Shown here: one piece after another, positions 53,236 to 61,415 of the stretch
Position numbering within the stretch: position 1 is the stretch's first letter
Layout of the letters: the number at the start of each line of letters is the position of its first letter
Source of the DNA: UBA1952 sp965246855
GTDB taxonomy: Bacteria; Bacteroidota; Bacteroidia; Chitinophagales; Chitinophagaceae
Assembly (NCBI GenBank): GCA_965246855.1
Contig: CBDFFP010000003.1
Span: forward strand, 434,001-498,000
DNA: 64,000 nt
Direction: 5' to 3'
The notes under the pieces: generated by a model
The model's input: the letters and a program-made list of their open reading frames with translations, nothing else
What the model was told of the DNA's origin: nothing
The model's database searches: none
Position numbers and translations under genes: made by a program

Positions 53236-53360
53236 GTTTAAACAAGGATGGACTTGTTTAAAAGGGTTACAATCGGGTTTAAGGCATCAAGGTTGATGCT
53301 CTAAACGTCAAGTTTGGAGTTTAAAATTGTAAAATTGGGTTTTAGACCCTTATTTTTAAA
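53236..53360. repeat. Array G: degenerate 20-21-bp GTTTAAA repeats
   Basis: GTTTA/GTTTT words start at 53236, 53256, 53277, 53319 and 53339, with an inverted CTAAAC near 53301 at the skipped position and TTTTAAAC at 53354-53361. Steps are 20, 21, 42 and 20. The first is the perfect palindrome GTTTAAAC. It lies downstream of the large protease, convergent with the reductase gene. Confidence 0.55.
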
Positions 53361-53388
53361 CTTTCGTCCCTTTTCAAATGCTTTTATT

Positions 53389-53523
53389 ATGCCTCTTCAT
53401 ACCTATCTCACGCAAAGCGAAACGCCCTACCCGCACATTGGCCGCCTTTTGGAGAACCGGCTTAAAGAAAAAGGGTTCACCAGAAAAAGGCCTGTGGCTT
53501 CTACCTGTTCATCAGAATGTTGA
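53389..53523 (+). pseudogene. Possible truncated start of a small regulator-like gene
   Basis: ATG 53389 opens MPLHTYLTQSETPYPHIGRL then LENRLKEKGF, which resembles the first helix of short helix-turn-helix or toxin-antitoxin regulators (pattern IGxLIxxxLKEKG). After about 35 residues the frame runs into the 3' end of the opposite gene and stops at 53523. It could be the remnant of a gene cut by rearrangement, or chance. Confidence 0.3.
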
Positions 53524-54757
53524 AGTAGAACGACGGTTTGCGCAGCTTGTCGCGCAGGTCGAGGTCGGAGAACATGCTGGAAATGGTGTTGCGCAGCTCG
53601 GGGCTTTTTTCGGCTTTGTTCACCACAAAATTGAACAGCCACGGGAAGTTGCACAGCTTCTGAAGTGTGGCACTGATACGCATTTCGTCGCCAAGGCGGC
53701 GGTAGAGTTGCGCGTCATAGGCTTCCTTTAAAAAAGGGGCGTCGGTGCGCCCTTCTGCCAACGATTTTTCAATGGCCGCTGCGGCCAGCATCCCGCTATA
53801 CAGCGCGTTCCCAATCCCTTCTCCCGAAAAAGCATCAATCAGCGCGGCAGCGTCGCCGGTGAGCATAAAACCATCGCCGGAAACGGGTTCCTGCGAGGTG
53901 CACATCGGCAGTCCCCAGCCCAGAATTTTTCCGTCCAACTGTGCATTTTTAAACCGCTCGCGCAGAAGCGGATTGGTTTGCAAGGCTTCCTGAAAAACGG
54001 CCCGAAGGTTTATTTTCTTTCGCCTTACCACCGAGGAAAGTATCCCGATGCCGACATTACACCGACCATTAGGGAGTGGAAAAACCCAGAGATAACCGGG
54101 AAGGGCTTCTTTGATAAAATGCAGCTCAATAAAATCGTCGGGGTGCAGGCCGGTGACGCCTGTGTAATACGCGCGGAGTCCAACCGAATCGCTTTTGCGC
54201 ACTTCGTTTCCCGCCATGAAGGCCCGGCGCACCGCGCTTTTGTCGCCATCTGCGCCTACCACAATATCGGCGGTCAGCGTGTGTTCGGTTCCGCCTTGTT
54301 CATAGACCACTACGTTTTTCCCACTGCTGCGCGAGACGGATTTTACGGTGACTTCCTGCCGCACATCGGCAAACGCAGGGTTCAGTTTTCCAAACAGAAA
54401 ATCATCAAAGCGCAGGCGCGAAACCGTAAATCCGGGGGCTTTTTCGCCGGGGCGCAGGGCGTCGGGGTAGCGGATGTCTAAAGACTTGCCATTAGGCGCG
54501 ATAAACTGAATGCCGCGAGAAGGCAGAAATTCCGCCTCCAGTTGGAAAATCTCGTGGAGCCACGGCGCGTTTGCAGTGCGCAGCACGTAGCAGGATTTGC
54601 CGCTGATAGCGTCGCCACAAACCTTGTCGCGCGGGAAGCGGGCTTTCTCCAGAATCGTGTGCGGAATGCCGCTTTTAGAAAGGAAAAAAGACGTTCCGCA
54701 GCCCGCCGGGCCGGCACCGATAATCAACACGCGCACGTGCACAGAAGAAGCAGCCAT
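53501..54757 (-). CDS. Geranylgeranyl reductase-family FAD-dependent oxidoreductase
   Basis: The 418-residue flavoprotein starts MAASSVHVRVLIIGAGPAGC with the GxGxxG dinucleotide fold. PRDKVCGDAISGK is the GGR-type Cys-containing segment. ADIVVGADGDKSAVRR is the second FAD motif, and GDAAALIDAFSGEGIGNAL is the C-terminal FAD/ribityl motif. Members reduce isoprenoid double bonds in lipids or quinones, or act on related hydrophobic substrates. The exact substrate here is unknown. Start 54757 is preferred over the ATG at 54814, which adds a non-conserved leader. Confidence 0.88.
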   Translation of the reverse strand: MAASSVHVRVLIIGAGPAGCGTSFFLSKSGIPHTILEKARFPRDKVCGDAISGKSCYVLRTANAPWLHEIFQLEAEFLPSRGIQFIAPNGKSLDIRYPDALRPGEKAPGFTVSRLRFDDFLFGKLNPAFADVRQEVTVKSVSRSSGKNVVVYEQGGTEHTLTADIVVGADGDKSAVRRAFMAGNEVRKSDSVGLRAYYTGVTGLHPDDFIELHFIKEALPGYLWVFPLPNGRCNVGIGILSSVVRRKKINLRAVFQEALQTNPLLRERFKNAQLDGKILGWGLPMCTSQEPVSGDGFMLTGDAAALIDAFSGEGIGNALYSGMLAAAAIEKSLAEGRTDAPFLKEAYDAQLYRRLGDEMRISATLQKLCNFPWLFNFVVNKAEKSPELRNTISSMFSDLDLRDKLRKPSFYFNILMNR

Positions 54758-54839
54758 AAAGGGCGGCGAAGGTAAAGCCTGAAAGAGCAGGCCGGAGGAA
54801 ATCCGCGCTATCATGGGAAATACCTACATCGGCAAAAAT

Positions 54840-54873
54840 GAGAAAACCGCCTGTAGAACAAGCGGTTTTCTCA
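54840..54873 (-). terminator. Terminator of the Hsp20 operon
   Basis: GAGAAAACCGC-CTGTAGAACAA-GCGGTTTTCTC, followed on the minus strand by ATTTTTG. Confidence 0.85.
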
Positions 54874-54891
54874 CCAAAGGTGTGTTCTGCT

Positions 54892-55341
54892 TTAACCCAC
54901 ATTAATTTGTTGCGGCGTTCCTTCTGCGGTGTCTTTTTTCGGAAGATTGAGGTGGAGAATACCGTCGGCATAGCGGGCCGCAATCGCACTTATGTCAATA
55001 CGATCGTTGAGGGTAAATGCGCGGCGGAAAGAGCGTTGCTTAAACTCGTTGCGCAACCAGCGGCCTTCTTCGCCCGCCTGCAATTCGTCGAGATGGTCAA
55101 AAGAAACGGTGAGCAGGTTTTTGTCCAGGTGGATTTTGAAATCCTCTTTCTTCAGCCCGGGCGCAACAAGTTGCATGTCGTAGGCCGTCGGCGTTTCTTT
55201 GATGTTCACTGGCACGTTGGCCGTTTTGTCCGTCCAGAAGTCGTCGCCGGCAATACTGCCGAGGCTTTTGGAGAAAAAATCTTCGATAAGGCCACCAACG
55301 GTTTTGCGCTCCACACCGGAGCCGGATTTGGTTTCGAACAT
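54892..55341 (-). CDS. Small heat-shock protein (Hsp20/alpha-crystallin)
   Basis: This ATP-independent holdase chaperone has 149 residues. The alpha-crystallin domain runs from VPVNIKETPTAYDMQLVAPG to the closing YADGILHLNLPKK (A-x-x-n-G-v-L signature), with a short IxV-type tail (QQINVG) for oligomer contacts. It is the second gene of a two-gene Hsp20 operon (60-bp gap) and is followed by a terminator. Probably heat- or stress-induced, by family. Confidence 0.93.
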   Translation of the reverse strand: MFETKSGSGVERKTVGGLIEDFFSKSLGSIAGDDFWTDKTANVPVNIKETPTAYDMQLVAPGLKKEDFKIHLDKNLLTVSFDHLDELQAGEEGRWLRNEFKQRSFRRAFTLNDRIDISAIAARYADGILHLNLPKKDTAEGTPQQINVG

Positions 55342-55401
55342 GATTGAAAAGGGTTTTTAAAAGTGGAGAAAATTTCCGTGCCCGGAAGAGAGGGCAGGGG
55401 A

Positions 55402-55794
55402 TTACTGCACCGGAATTTCTAAAGCGGTTTGTGCGGCTTCTTCCACTTTCGGAATACGGACGACTAAAATGCCGTTTTCGTAAGTGGCGGAGATGTTGGA
55501 AACCTCCACCGCTTCGGAGAGGCGCACCAGGCGTTTAAAGGATTGGAGCTTAAACTCCTGATGCAACCATTGAGCGGTTTGTTCCGGCGCGTCATAGGAA
55601 ATCAGAAGTGCTTTTTCCGGAGTGACGGAGATTTTAAAATCTTCCTTCGCGCGTCCCGGAGCCATCAGATGCAGCTCGTATTGATTTTCGGTTTCGCGCA
55701 CATTCACTGCGGCAAGGTTGCTGCCCGTGGTGCGGCGGTTTGCACGATGAGCATTAGAGAAAACGGGCCTGTAGGCAAGTTCGTGGTAGAACAT
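55402..55794 (-). CDS. Small heat-shock protein (Hsp20), first of a pair
   Basis: The 130-residue product begins with a short N-terminal arm (MFYHELAYRPVFSNAHR). The alpha-crystallin core runs from NVRETENQYELHLMAPGRAK to ISATYENGILVVRIPK (the GVL-like GIL motif), with the tail ALEIPVQ containing an IxV-like motif. It diverges from the neighbouring Hsp20 in the arms, so the two probably form distinct or mixed oligomers. It leads the operon. The 206-bp upstream region (55795-56000) shows no other gene. Confidence 0.92.
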   Translation of the reverse strand: MFYHELAYRPVFSNAHRANRRTTGSNLAAVNVRETENQYELHLMAPGRAKEDFKISVTPEKALLISYDAPEQTAQWLHQEFKLQSFKRLVRLSEAVEVSNISATYENGILVVRIPKVEEAAQTALEIPVQ

Positions 55795-56000
55795 GGTTTT
55801 GAAAGTTTTGTAACCGGCAGGTACAAAGAGAATTCCAAAAACGAGTTGAGCTTACCTTAAGACAAAAAGGCAGTTTATTTCATCAAATAACGACAGAATG
55901 ACAACAATTAATTTGCTGCTTGGCGTTCATAAGACAAAACAAAGGTTCTGCGATACCTTTTCCAAGAAGGAATTACGCAAGATTCCTGTTATATAATCTT

Positions 56001-56918
56001 TTACCGAATAAAACGCTTCATCCGCCACAACCACGAGCGGTTCTTCTCCAGCACCAGATACAGTTCCTTTCGCCCACCGAAATGCCGGAAGAAATGCTCC
56101 ACGCCAGCATCCATGCTGCCTTCAAAATCAAAGGTTTCTTTTCCCGCCTCCCGACTGCGGCTGAGGGCGTGCCAAATAAGCGCCGTTACGGCGCGCATAT
56201 CTTTAATGTCTGGGTTTTTAGAACCCACGAGGTAATAAGAACGACGCTCATCCCAGATATGCCAAAGCAATGCCTGCAAAACACCGTCTTTGCGCGCCGC
56301 CCAAAGCGCTGCCTGACCGTTGGAATAGCTGGCTTCAAACAAGCTCTTCAGATAAGGCAGCGAATAGTGCATTTTTAGTTTCTTTCGCTCCAGCGTCGCT
56401 TCCTGAAAACGATACAAGGATTCTATTTCCGCAGGCTCATCGGCAATAGTCATTTCTGCCGCGGCCTTGCGCAGATTGCGGCGATAATCTTCGTGCAACC
56501 GGCTCTGCAAATCGGCTTCCATCTTATCTTTCAAATCCATCAAAAACGTCTGCCGCACTTTTACGCCGAAGCCCGCGTGGGTAAAAAGTCCGGCCTGTTT
56601 CAAACCCGGAAAAAGTGACGTCGATACGACCTGCACGGGCGGCAGTTGTTCTACAAGCGCACTGATGGTCTGGTGTTCAAAAGATTCCCGCTTGCTTTCT
56701 TTCAGGTCGGCAGGAAAAAAAACCTGCGGGCCGAGATACGGACAGAGTGGGGGATTCTGCGAGAACGAGATGCCGTATTTCTTGTGGGAGAAAACCGGCC
56801 ACAGACCTGAAACCGCGTCGCCGTTGCGCACCGTGAGCATCTGCCAGGACAGCCCGGTTGCATCCAGCCACCACGGCTGAAAAAAAATGGGCGTTCCGAA
56901 AGGAAGGGGAGAGGTCAT
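56001..56918 (-). CDS. GNAT/FemAB-like acyltransferase fold protein
   Basis: The 305-residue cytoplasmic protein has the double-GNAT, FemAB-like arrangement. An N-terminal half (IFFQPWWLDATG, QNPPLCPYLGPQVFF) is followed by LHEDYRRNLRKAAAEM and a C-terminal half with ALLWHIWDERRSYYLVGSK and TFDFEGSMDAGVEHFFRHFG. The last is typical of peptidoglycan- or exopolysaccharide-linked aminoacyl or acetyl transferases. It ends 10 bp before the upstream end of ftsY on the same strand, so the two are co-transcribed. The donor and acceptor are unknown. Confidence 0.78.
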   Translation of the reverse strand: MTSPLPFGTPIFFQPWWLDATGLSWQMLTVRNGDAVSGLWPVFSHKKYGISFSQNPPLCPYLGPQVFFPADLKESKRESFEHQTISALVEQLPPVQVVSTSLFPGLKQAGLFTHAGFGVKVRQTFLMDLKDKMEADLQSRLHEDYRRNLRKAAAEMTIADEPAEIESLYRFQEATLERKKLKMHYSLPYLKSLFEASYSNGQAALWAARKDGVLQALLWHIWDERRSYYLVGSKNPDIKDMRAVTALIWHALSRSREAGKETFDFEGSMDAGVEHFFRHFGGRKELYLVLEKNRSWLWRMKRFIR

Positions 56919-56928
56919 CGGGAGAAAA

Positions 56929-57903
56929 TCACTTCAGCGAAAACAAACTGTCCACAAAATCTTCTTTGTGGAAGATCTGGAGATGCTCCATCTTCTCGCC
57001 CACGCCGATGTACTTCACCGGAATGCCGAATTTATGCGCAATCGCCAGCACCACACCGCCTTTGGCCGTGCCGTCCAGCTTTGTAATGGCTATGGAAGAA
57101 ACCTCCGTTGCAGCGGTAAATTGCTTTGCTTGTTCCAGCGCATTCTGACCCGTGCTGCCGTCCAGAACGAGCATGACTTCATGCGGCGCGTCGGGCATTT
57201 TCTTCGCAATCACGCGGCGGATTTTGGAAAGCTCTTCCATCAGGTGCGCCTTGTTGTGGAGCCGTCCCGCCGTGTCAATCAGTACGATATCTGCGCCGGT
57301 TGCCAGCGCCGTTTCCACTGTTTCAAAAGCCACTGCCGACGGATCAGAACCCATGGCTTTCTTCACAATCGGCACGCCTGCACGCTCGCTCCAAATCGTG
57401 AGCTGATCTACTGCTGCCGCGCGGAATGTATCTGCCGCGCCCAGCAAAACCGATTTTCCGGCCTTTTTGAAATTATACGCCAGCTTGCCGATGGTAGTGG
57501 TTTTGCCTACGCCGTTTACGCCGACCACAAGGATAACGTAAGGCTTTTTGGGCAACGGCTGCGCAAAATGATTTTGAGGCAACTCGCCGGATGTTCCCAG
57601 CACAGCAGCCATTTCTTCCTGCAAAACGCGGGCGAGTTCCGACGTGCCTACAAACTTATCGCGCTTCACCCGCGCCTCAATATTGTTGATGATGGCGACG
57701 GTGGTTTCCAGGCCTACGTCCGATGTAATAAGCGCTTCTTCCAGGCTGTCCAGCACCTCTTCGTCCACCGTGTCCTTTCCGGCAACAGCGCGCGTGATTT
57801 TGCTTAGAAAACCGTCTTTCGTTTTTTGCAGGCCAGCATCAAGCGCTTCTTTTTGCTCTTGCTGTTCTTTGTTGCGCTTAAAAAGCTTGTCGAAAAATCC
57901 CAT
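56929..57903 (-). CDS. ftsY: Signal recognition particle receptor FtsY
   Basis: This SRP GTPase receives ribosome-nascent chain complexes at the membrane. The 324-residue product has a short charged N-terminus (MGFFDKLFKRNKEQQEQKEA) that replaces the long acidic A domain, then the NG domain. Motifs are G1 GVNGVGKTTTIGKLA near 110, the insertion-box DTFRAAAVDQL, G3 DTAGRLHNK, G4 TKLDGTAKGG, and GVGEKMEHLQIFHKEDFVD at the C-terminus. Short N-termini are usual in this phylum. It heads a two-gene operon with the GNAT-like gene. Confidence 0.95.
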   Translation of the reverse strand: MGFFDKLFKRNKEQQEQKEALDAGLQKTKDGFLSKITRAVAGKDTVDEEVLDSLEEALITSDVGLETTVAIINNIEARVKRDKFVGTSELARVLQEEMAAVLGTSGELPQNHFAQPLPKKPYVILVVGVNGVGKTTTIGKLAYNFKKAGKSVLLGAADTFRAAAVDQLTIWSERAGVPIVKKAMGSDPSAVAFETVETALATGADIVLIDTAGRLHNKAHLMEELSKIRRVIAKKMPDAPHEVMLVLDGSTGQNALEQAKQFTAATEVSSIAITKLDGTAKGGVVLAIAHKFGIPVKYIGVGEKMEHLQIFHKEDFVDSLFSLK

Positions 57904-57961
57904 TGCAGCGCGAAGGTAAAGCTTCGGAGGCCGTCTGGATATTTCCCGCCTATAGCTCTTT

Positions 57962-58213
57962 CTACTTTGTGCCTTTTACGCACTTTTCGCATTCGGGCTG
58001 CGTGGCAAAGCCTTTTTGTGAACAGCCACTGTAATTCACCAGTTGGCACTGAGCTGTCTGCGCATCATAAAACCAGCGGCTGAACGCAGCGGCGCACATT
58101 TCGTTGGTGGGCGGAACATCTTTGCAGGCGGCATTGCGCACCTCACAGTCGTGTTTCTTGCAGGCCGTGGCGAAGAGGGTAGAAAGCAGGAGAATGGGGA
58201 GAAGCTTTTTCAT
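57962..58213 (-). CDS. Kunitz/BPTI-like small lipoprotein
   Basis: The 83-residue product has a signal peptide and lipobox (LFATAC), so it is lipid-anchored in the envelope. The mature part has a Cys pattern C-x9-C-x15-C-x7-C-x10-C-x2-C with RWFYDAQTAQC and VNYSGC, compared with C-x8-C-x15-C-x7-C-x12-C-x3-C in BPTI-Kunitz inhibitors. The residue after the second Cys (P1 in BPTI) is Ala. The fold assignment comes from this pattern. Activity as a protease inhibitor is an inference; an elastase-like target would fit an Ala P1. The gap to trHb (58214-58416) shows no gene. Confidence 0.75.
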   Translation of the reverse strand: MKKLLPILLLSTLFATACKKHDCEVRNAACKDVPPTNEMCAAAFSRWFYDAQTAQCQLVNYSGCSQKGFATQPECEKCVKGTK

Positions 58214-58416
58214 GGGGAAGAAGTTTTGTTTTGGGATAGACGGGTATGGAAGGTAGGAGGGTTGGGGAATGGAAAGCTGTACTTACAGGTGGAAAATATT
58301 AAATTTATTTGTCAAAATAAACAAGCTAGTGCCTCACTTTGCAATTAGCTAATGTCTGCTGGTCAGGCCCAACTTGCATAAAACTCCATGTTGGTGGTTC
58401 GTTTTCTTTACTTTGT

Positions 58417-58905
58417 TTAATTGGCATTGGGAATATAGGGGCCGCCTGTTTCTCCCCAGCCCCATTTAGGCATGGGTTCATTTGTGTCTATCGGATTTAT
58501 GATCAATTGAGAATTAATTACCGCAAGTCTTGTTCCCCATTCAATATAACCTACGAAGGCAGAACGAAATTCTGGATCACTTTTTAGTCCCACCTCATCA
58601 GCCGTTTGTAATAGAAGTTGAACCCAACGTTGCCTTTTATCTTCGGTGAGCATTTTGCCAATATGCTTTCCTATCATTTTTGCATGACTTCCGCCATCTT
58701 CAGCTGTATATAATTTATCTCCTCCAAAAACTTCCGCCACAAAATGTGCAACATGCTTAACATGTTCGGGTGACATGTTCTTAAAAACTTCGCTTAATAG
58801 ATTATCCCTTAAAACTTTGTCATAAAATTTCGTAAACAAGGCTTCAAAGGTTTCCATGTCACCGGTCCATTCGTATAAAGTTGGGATGTTTTTCATTGTT
58901 TGCAA
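58417..58905 (-). CDS. Truncated haemoglobin, probably group II
   Basis: The 162-residue product is a 2/2 globin. The early segment LYEWTGDMETFEALFTKFYD is followed by HVKHVAHFVAEVFGG, the proximal-His segment HAKMIGKHIGKMLTEDKRQR, and FRSAFVGYIEWGTRLAVINS with the group II Trp. An extra C-terminal tail (PMPKWGWGETGGPYIPNAN) is unusual. Members bind O2, NO or peroxide and often protect against nitrosative stress. The gene lies in an AT-rich patch that differs from the flanks, between imperfect palindromes, so it may have been acquired. Confidence 0.9.
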   Translation of the reverse strand: MQTMKNIPTLYEWTGDMETFEALFTKFYDKVLRDNLLSEVFKNMSPEHVKHVAHFVAEVFGGDKLYTAEDGGSHAKMIGKHIGKMLTEDKRQRWVQLLLQTADEVGLKSDPEFRSAFVGYIEWGTRLAVINSQLIINPIDTNEPMPKWGWGETGGPYIPNAN

Positions 58906-58927
58906 TTTTTAGAGGGGTTGTTTTATA

Positions 58928-59075
58928 GTGACCGTCAACGGTTTAGGACTTGGCGAAGGTGGGTAATTAGCATTCCGTCTGTCAAATGCCTGCACTGAAG
59001 CCAAATTGAAAAACTTCTGTTTAGCCTTTATTCGTCAGCCCCGTTTGCGCCAAACCCATATTGTGCAGTGATTCG
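58928..59075. repeat. Imperfect palindrome between trHb and the next small gene
   Basis: GGTTT-(AGGACTT)-GGCG at 58940-58955 pairs with CGCCAAACC at 59048-59056, leaving a seven-base bulge on one strand, with a variable internal segment of about 90 nt. The ends read ACCGTCAACGG and ATATTGTGCAG. This bulged layout recalls recombination sites that work as folded single strands, but canonical integron core sites were not found. Confidence 0.5.
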
Positions 59076-59082
59076 CGACATT

Positions 59083-59349
59083 TTACTCTTGAGTTAAAAT
59101 TTTAATCATCGGACCTTCACGTCTTACTTTTTCAATGGCTTCAGTCCAATACTCCCAAAATGCAGAGTCGGCAGGAAAGTCGGTTCCATTCCAATACTCT
59201 CCACCGCTCAAAATGTCAGTCAAGTCAGTTGAACCACTATTTCCCCAATAAATTTTAATCGCATAAAGCATAGCTTCATAACCCTCCTTCTTGGTTATCA
59301 GTTCATTTTGTTCTATTCGCATTATGTTTGATGGATATTCGCTGTCCAT
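59083..59349 (-). CDS. Small acidic hypothetical protein
   Basis: The product is 88 residues from 59349, or 79 residues from the internal start at 59322 (MRIEQNELITKKEGYEAM). It is soluble, acidic and rich in Trp and Tyr (YAIKIYWGNSGST, GGEYWNGTDFP, SAFWEYWTEAIEKV). No family was recognised. AT-rich and cassette-like, it is flanked by two imperfect palindromes. Confidence 0.6.
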   Translation of the reverse strand: MDSEYPSNIMRIEQNELITKKEGYEAMLYAIKIYWGNSGSTDLTDILSGGEYWNGTDFPADSAFWEYWTEAIEKVRREGPMIKILTQE

Positions 59350-59391
59350 TGCTCAATTATATTAGGGTTTGGTCATTGCACATAACATTTA

Positions 59392-59476
59392 TATTGCCGA
59401 AACCGAAGTTGCGGCAATAAACCTTTAGTCCGCAACCGAGCTTCGGCAATAGTTCCAATACGGGTGTATTGCCGAA
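59392..59476. repeat. Imperfect palindrome with TATTGCCGAA arms, plus a third arm
   Basis: TATTGCCGAA (59392-59401) and GTTGCGG (59408-59414) pair with CCGCAAC (59430-59436) and TTCGGCAATA (59442-59451), with mismatched inner bases. A third TATTGCCGAA is at 59467-59476. It sits upstream of the small hypothetical gene at the edge of the AT-rich patch. Confidence 0.6.
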
Positions 59477-59579
59477 GTGGACGGCTTTTCAAGGATTGTG
59501 CAAACAAGATTGATTCCCCACAAAACTAATTCCCCCTTCCCAAAAAACAAATCTTCTCCGCCACCGTTTCTTTGTCCCT

Positions 59580-61415
59580 ATGGCCTACGCATCGTTGGAA
59601 GAATGTCTGTTGGATTTGGAGAAATCCGGGCAACTCCTTCGCATCCGCGAAGAAATAGATCCCACCGACGAGATGGCCGCGGTTCACCGGCGCATTTTTG
59701 ACGCAGGCGGCCCGGCACTGCTTTTTGAAAATGTACGTGGCAGCCGCTTCCGGGCTTGCAGCAATTTGTTTGGAACGTTGGAGCGCAGTCAGTTTATTTT
59801 CCGGGACACGCTGGAGATTGTCAAAGCCGCTGTTCGCCTTAAAACTGATCCGGCTGCGGCGTTGCGAAGTCCGCTCAAAAGTTTGGAAACGGGACTTGCC
59901 GCCATCAACGCCTTGCCGCTGAAAAATCCGCTCAAAGCGCCGGTTCTCTATGAGGAAATCCGGATTTCCGACCTGCCGCTTATCCGCCACTGGCCCAACG
60001 ACGGCGGCGCTTTTGTTACCCTGCCGCAGGTCTATACCGAAGATGTGGAAAAGCCCGGCATTCGGCAGTCCAATATTGGTATGTATCGCATCCAGCTTTC
60101 GGGAAATGACTATGAAATAAACAAAGAAATCGGGCTGCACTACCAGCTTCATCGCGGCATTGGCGTGCATCAAACTCTTGCCGACGCGCGCGGCGAAGAT
60201 TTAAAAGTGAGCATTTTTGTAGGTGGCCCGCCTGCACATACTGTCGCTGCCGTCATGCCCTTGCCGGAAGGATTAAGCGAAACGCTCTTTGCCGGAATGC
60301 TCGCCGGGCGGCGCTTCCGCTATACTTATCGCGACGGCTTTTGCCTGTCCACCGATGCCGATTTTGTAATTACCGGAACCGTAAAGCGCGGCGCGGTAAA
60401 ACCTGAAGGCCCTTTCGGCGACCATCTCGGTTATTACAGTCTGCAACACGATTTCCCTCTGCTGAAAGTCCACAAGGTGTATGCGCGCAAAAATGCCATT
60501 TGGCCCTTTACGCTCGTGGGCCGTCCGCCGCAGGAAGACACCCGTTTCGGCGAACTCATTCACGACATTACCGGCGACGCATTACCTGCCGAGATTCCGG
60601 GATTGAAGGAAGTGTATGCAGTGGACGCGGCAGGCGTTCATCCGCTTCTCTTCGCCATTGGGAAGGAAAGATACACGCCTTATTCCCCCACAAAACAACC
60701 CGCCGAACTGCTTACGATTGCCAATCATTGCCTTGGAAAAGGACAGCTTTCGCTGGCAAAATACCTGTGGATTGCGCAGGAGAAGGAAGGTCTTTCTGCG
60801 CACCACCCCGAAGCCTTTCTGCGCTACATGCTGGAACGTTTGGACTTCCGCCGCGACGTGCATTTCTACACGAAAACCACGGTGGACACGCTGGATTATT
60901 CCGGCGACGGACTGAACGAAGGAAGCAAAGTGGTCTTTGCAGCAGTAGATGTTCCGGTGCGGAACTTGGGTGGGGAAGTGCCGCAGGTTTTAAAGGGAAA
61001 TGCACTTTTCCCAAACGCACAACTAGCGCTTCCCGGCGTGGTGGCGCTGAGCGGAAAAGCCTTTGAAAACCGCAAATCCGCCGAAACAGAAGTGACTTCT
61101 TTCGCGCAGTCACTGACGGATTTTTTGGAAGAACTGAAAGAAACCGCCTTGATTGTTCTCTGCGACGATGCCCAATTTCTATCCGCCAGCATCCGCAATT
61201 TCCTTTGGGCCACCTTCACCAAAAGCGACCCGGCGGGCGACATTTACGGCGTTGGCGCAAGCACCGAAAAAAAGCATTGGGGGTGCACCGGCCCGCTGAT
61301 CATTGACGCGCGCACAAAACCTCACCACGCCCCGCCGCTGGTAGAAGACCCGGCAGTAGAGAAAGCGATTAGCCGGTTTTTTGTGCACGGCGGAAGTCTG
61401 GAGAAATACGGGTAG
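59580..61415 (+). CDS. UbiD-family decarboxylase, likely menaquinone pathway
   Basis: This prenyl-FMN-dependent decarboxylase has 611 residues. The N-terminal MAYASLEECLLDLEKSGQLL and GPALLFENV match the UbiD opening. The prFMN/metal region contains SNIGMYRIQL and EINKEIGLHYQLHRGIGVH. The central KPEGPFGDHLGYYSL carries the family Glu-His set, and a C-terminal extension (about 480-611) follows. The length is typical of UbiD in menaquinone-making Bacteroidota. The presence of a UbiA-like gene (3440) supports a role in the futalosine branch, but this is inference. Its TAG stop (61413-61415) falls inside the palindromic element at 61412-61482. Confidence 0.9.
   Translation: MAYASLEECLLDLEKSGQLLRIREEIDPTDEMAAVHRRIFDAGGPALLFENVRGSRFRACSNLFGTLERSQFIFRDTLEIVKAAVRLKTDPAAALRSPLKSLETGLAAINALPLKNPLKAPVLYEEIRISDLPLIRHWPNDGGAFVTLPQVYTEDVEKPGIRQSNIGMYRIQLSGNDYEINKEIGLHYQLHRGIGVHQTLADARGEDLKVSIFVGGPPAHTVAAVMPLPEGLSETLFAGMLAGRRFRYTYRDGFCLSTDADFVITGTVKRGAVKPEGPFGDHLGYYSLQHDFPLLKVHKVYARKNAIWPFTLVGRPPQEDTRFGELIHDITGDALPAEIPGLKEVYAVDAAGVHPLLFAIGKERYTPYSPTKQPAELLTIANHCLGKGQLSLAKYLWIAQEKEGLSAHHPEAFLRYMLERLDFRRDVHFYTKTTVDTLDYSGDGLNEGSKVVFAAVDVPVRNLGGEVPQVLKGNALFPNAQLALPGVVALSGKAFENRKSAETEVTSFAQSLTDFLEELKETALIVLCDDAQFLSASIRNFLWATFTKSDPAGDIYGVGASTEKKHWGCTGPLIIDARTKPHHAPPLVEDPAVEKAISRFFVHGGSLEKYG

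Noticed and set aside
55543..55860. 105-codon plus-strand frame across the Hsp20 start
   Set aside because: It lies antisense to a well-supported Hsp20 gene.
58928..59476. Canonical integron attC sites
   Set aside because: No RYYYAAC/GTTRRRY core pairs in the right places and no integrase in the window; kept only as a cassette-like hypothesis.
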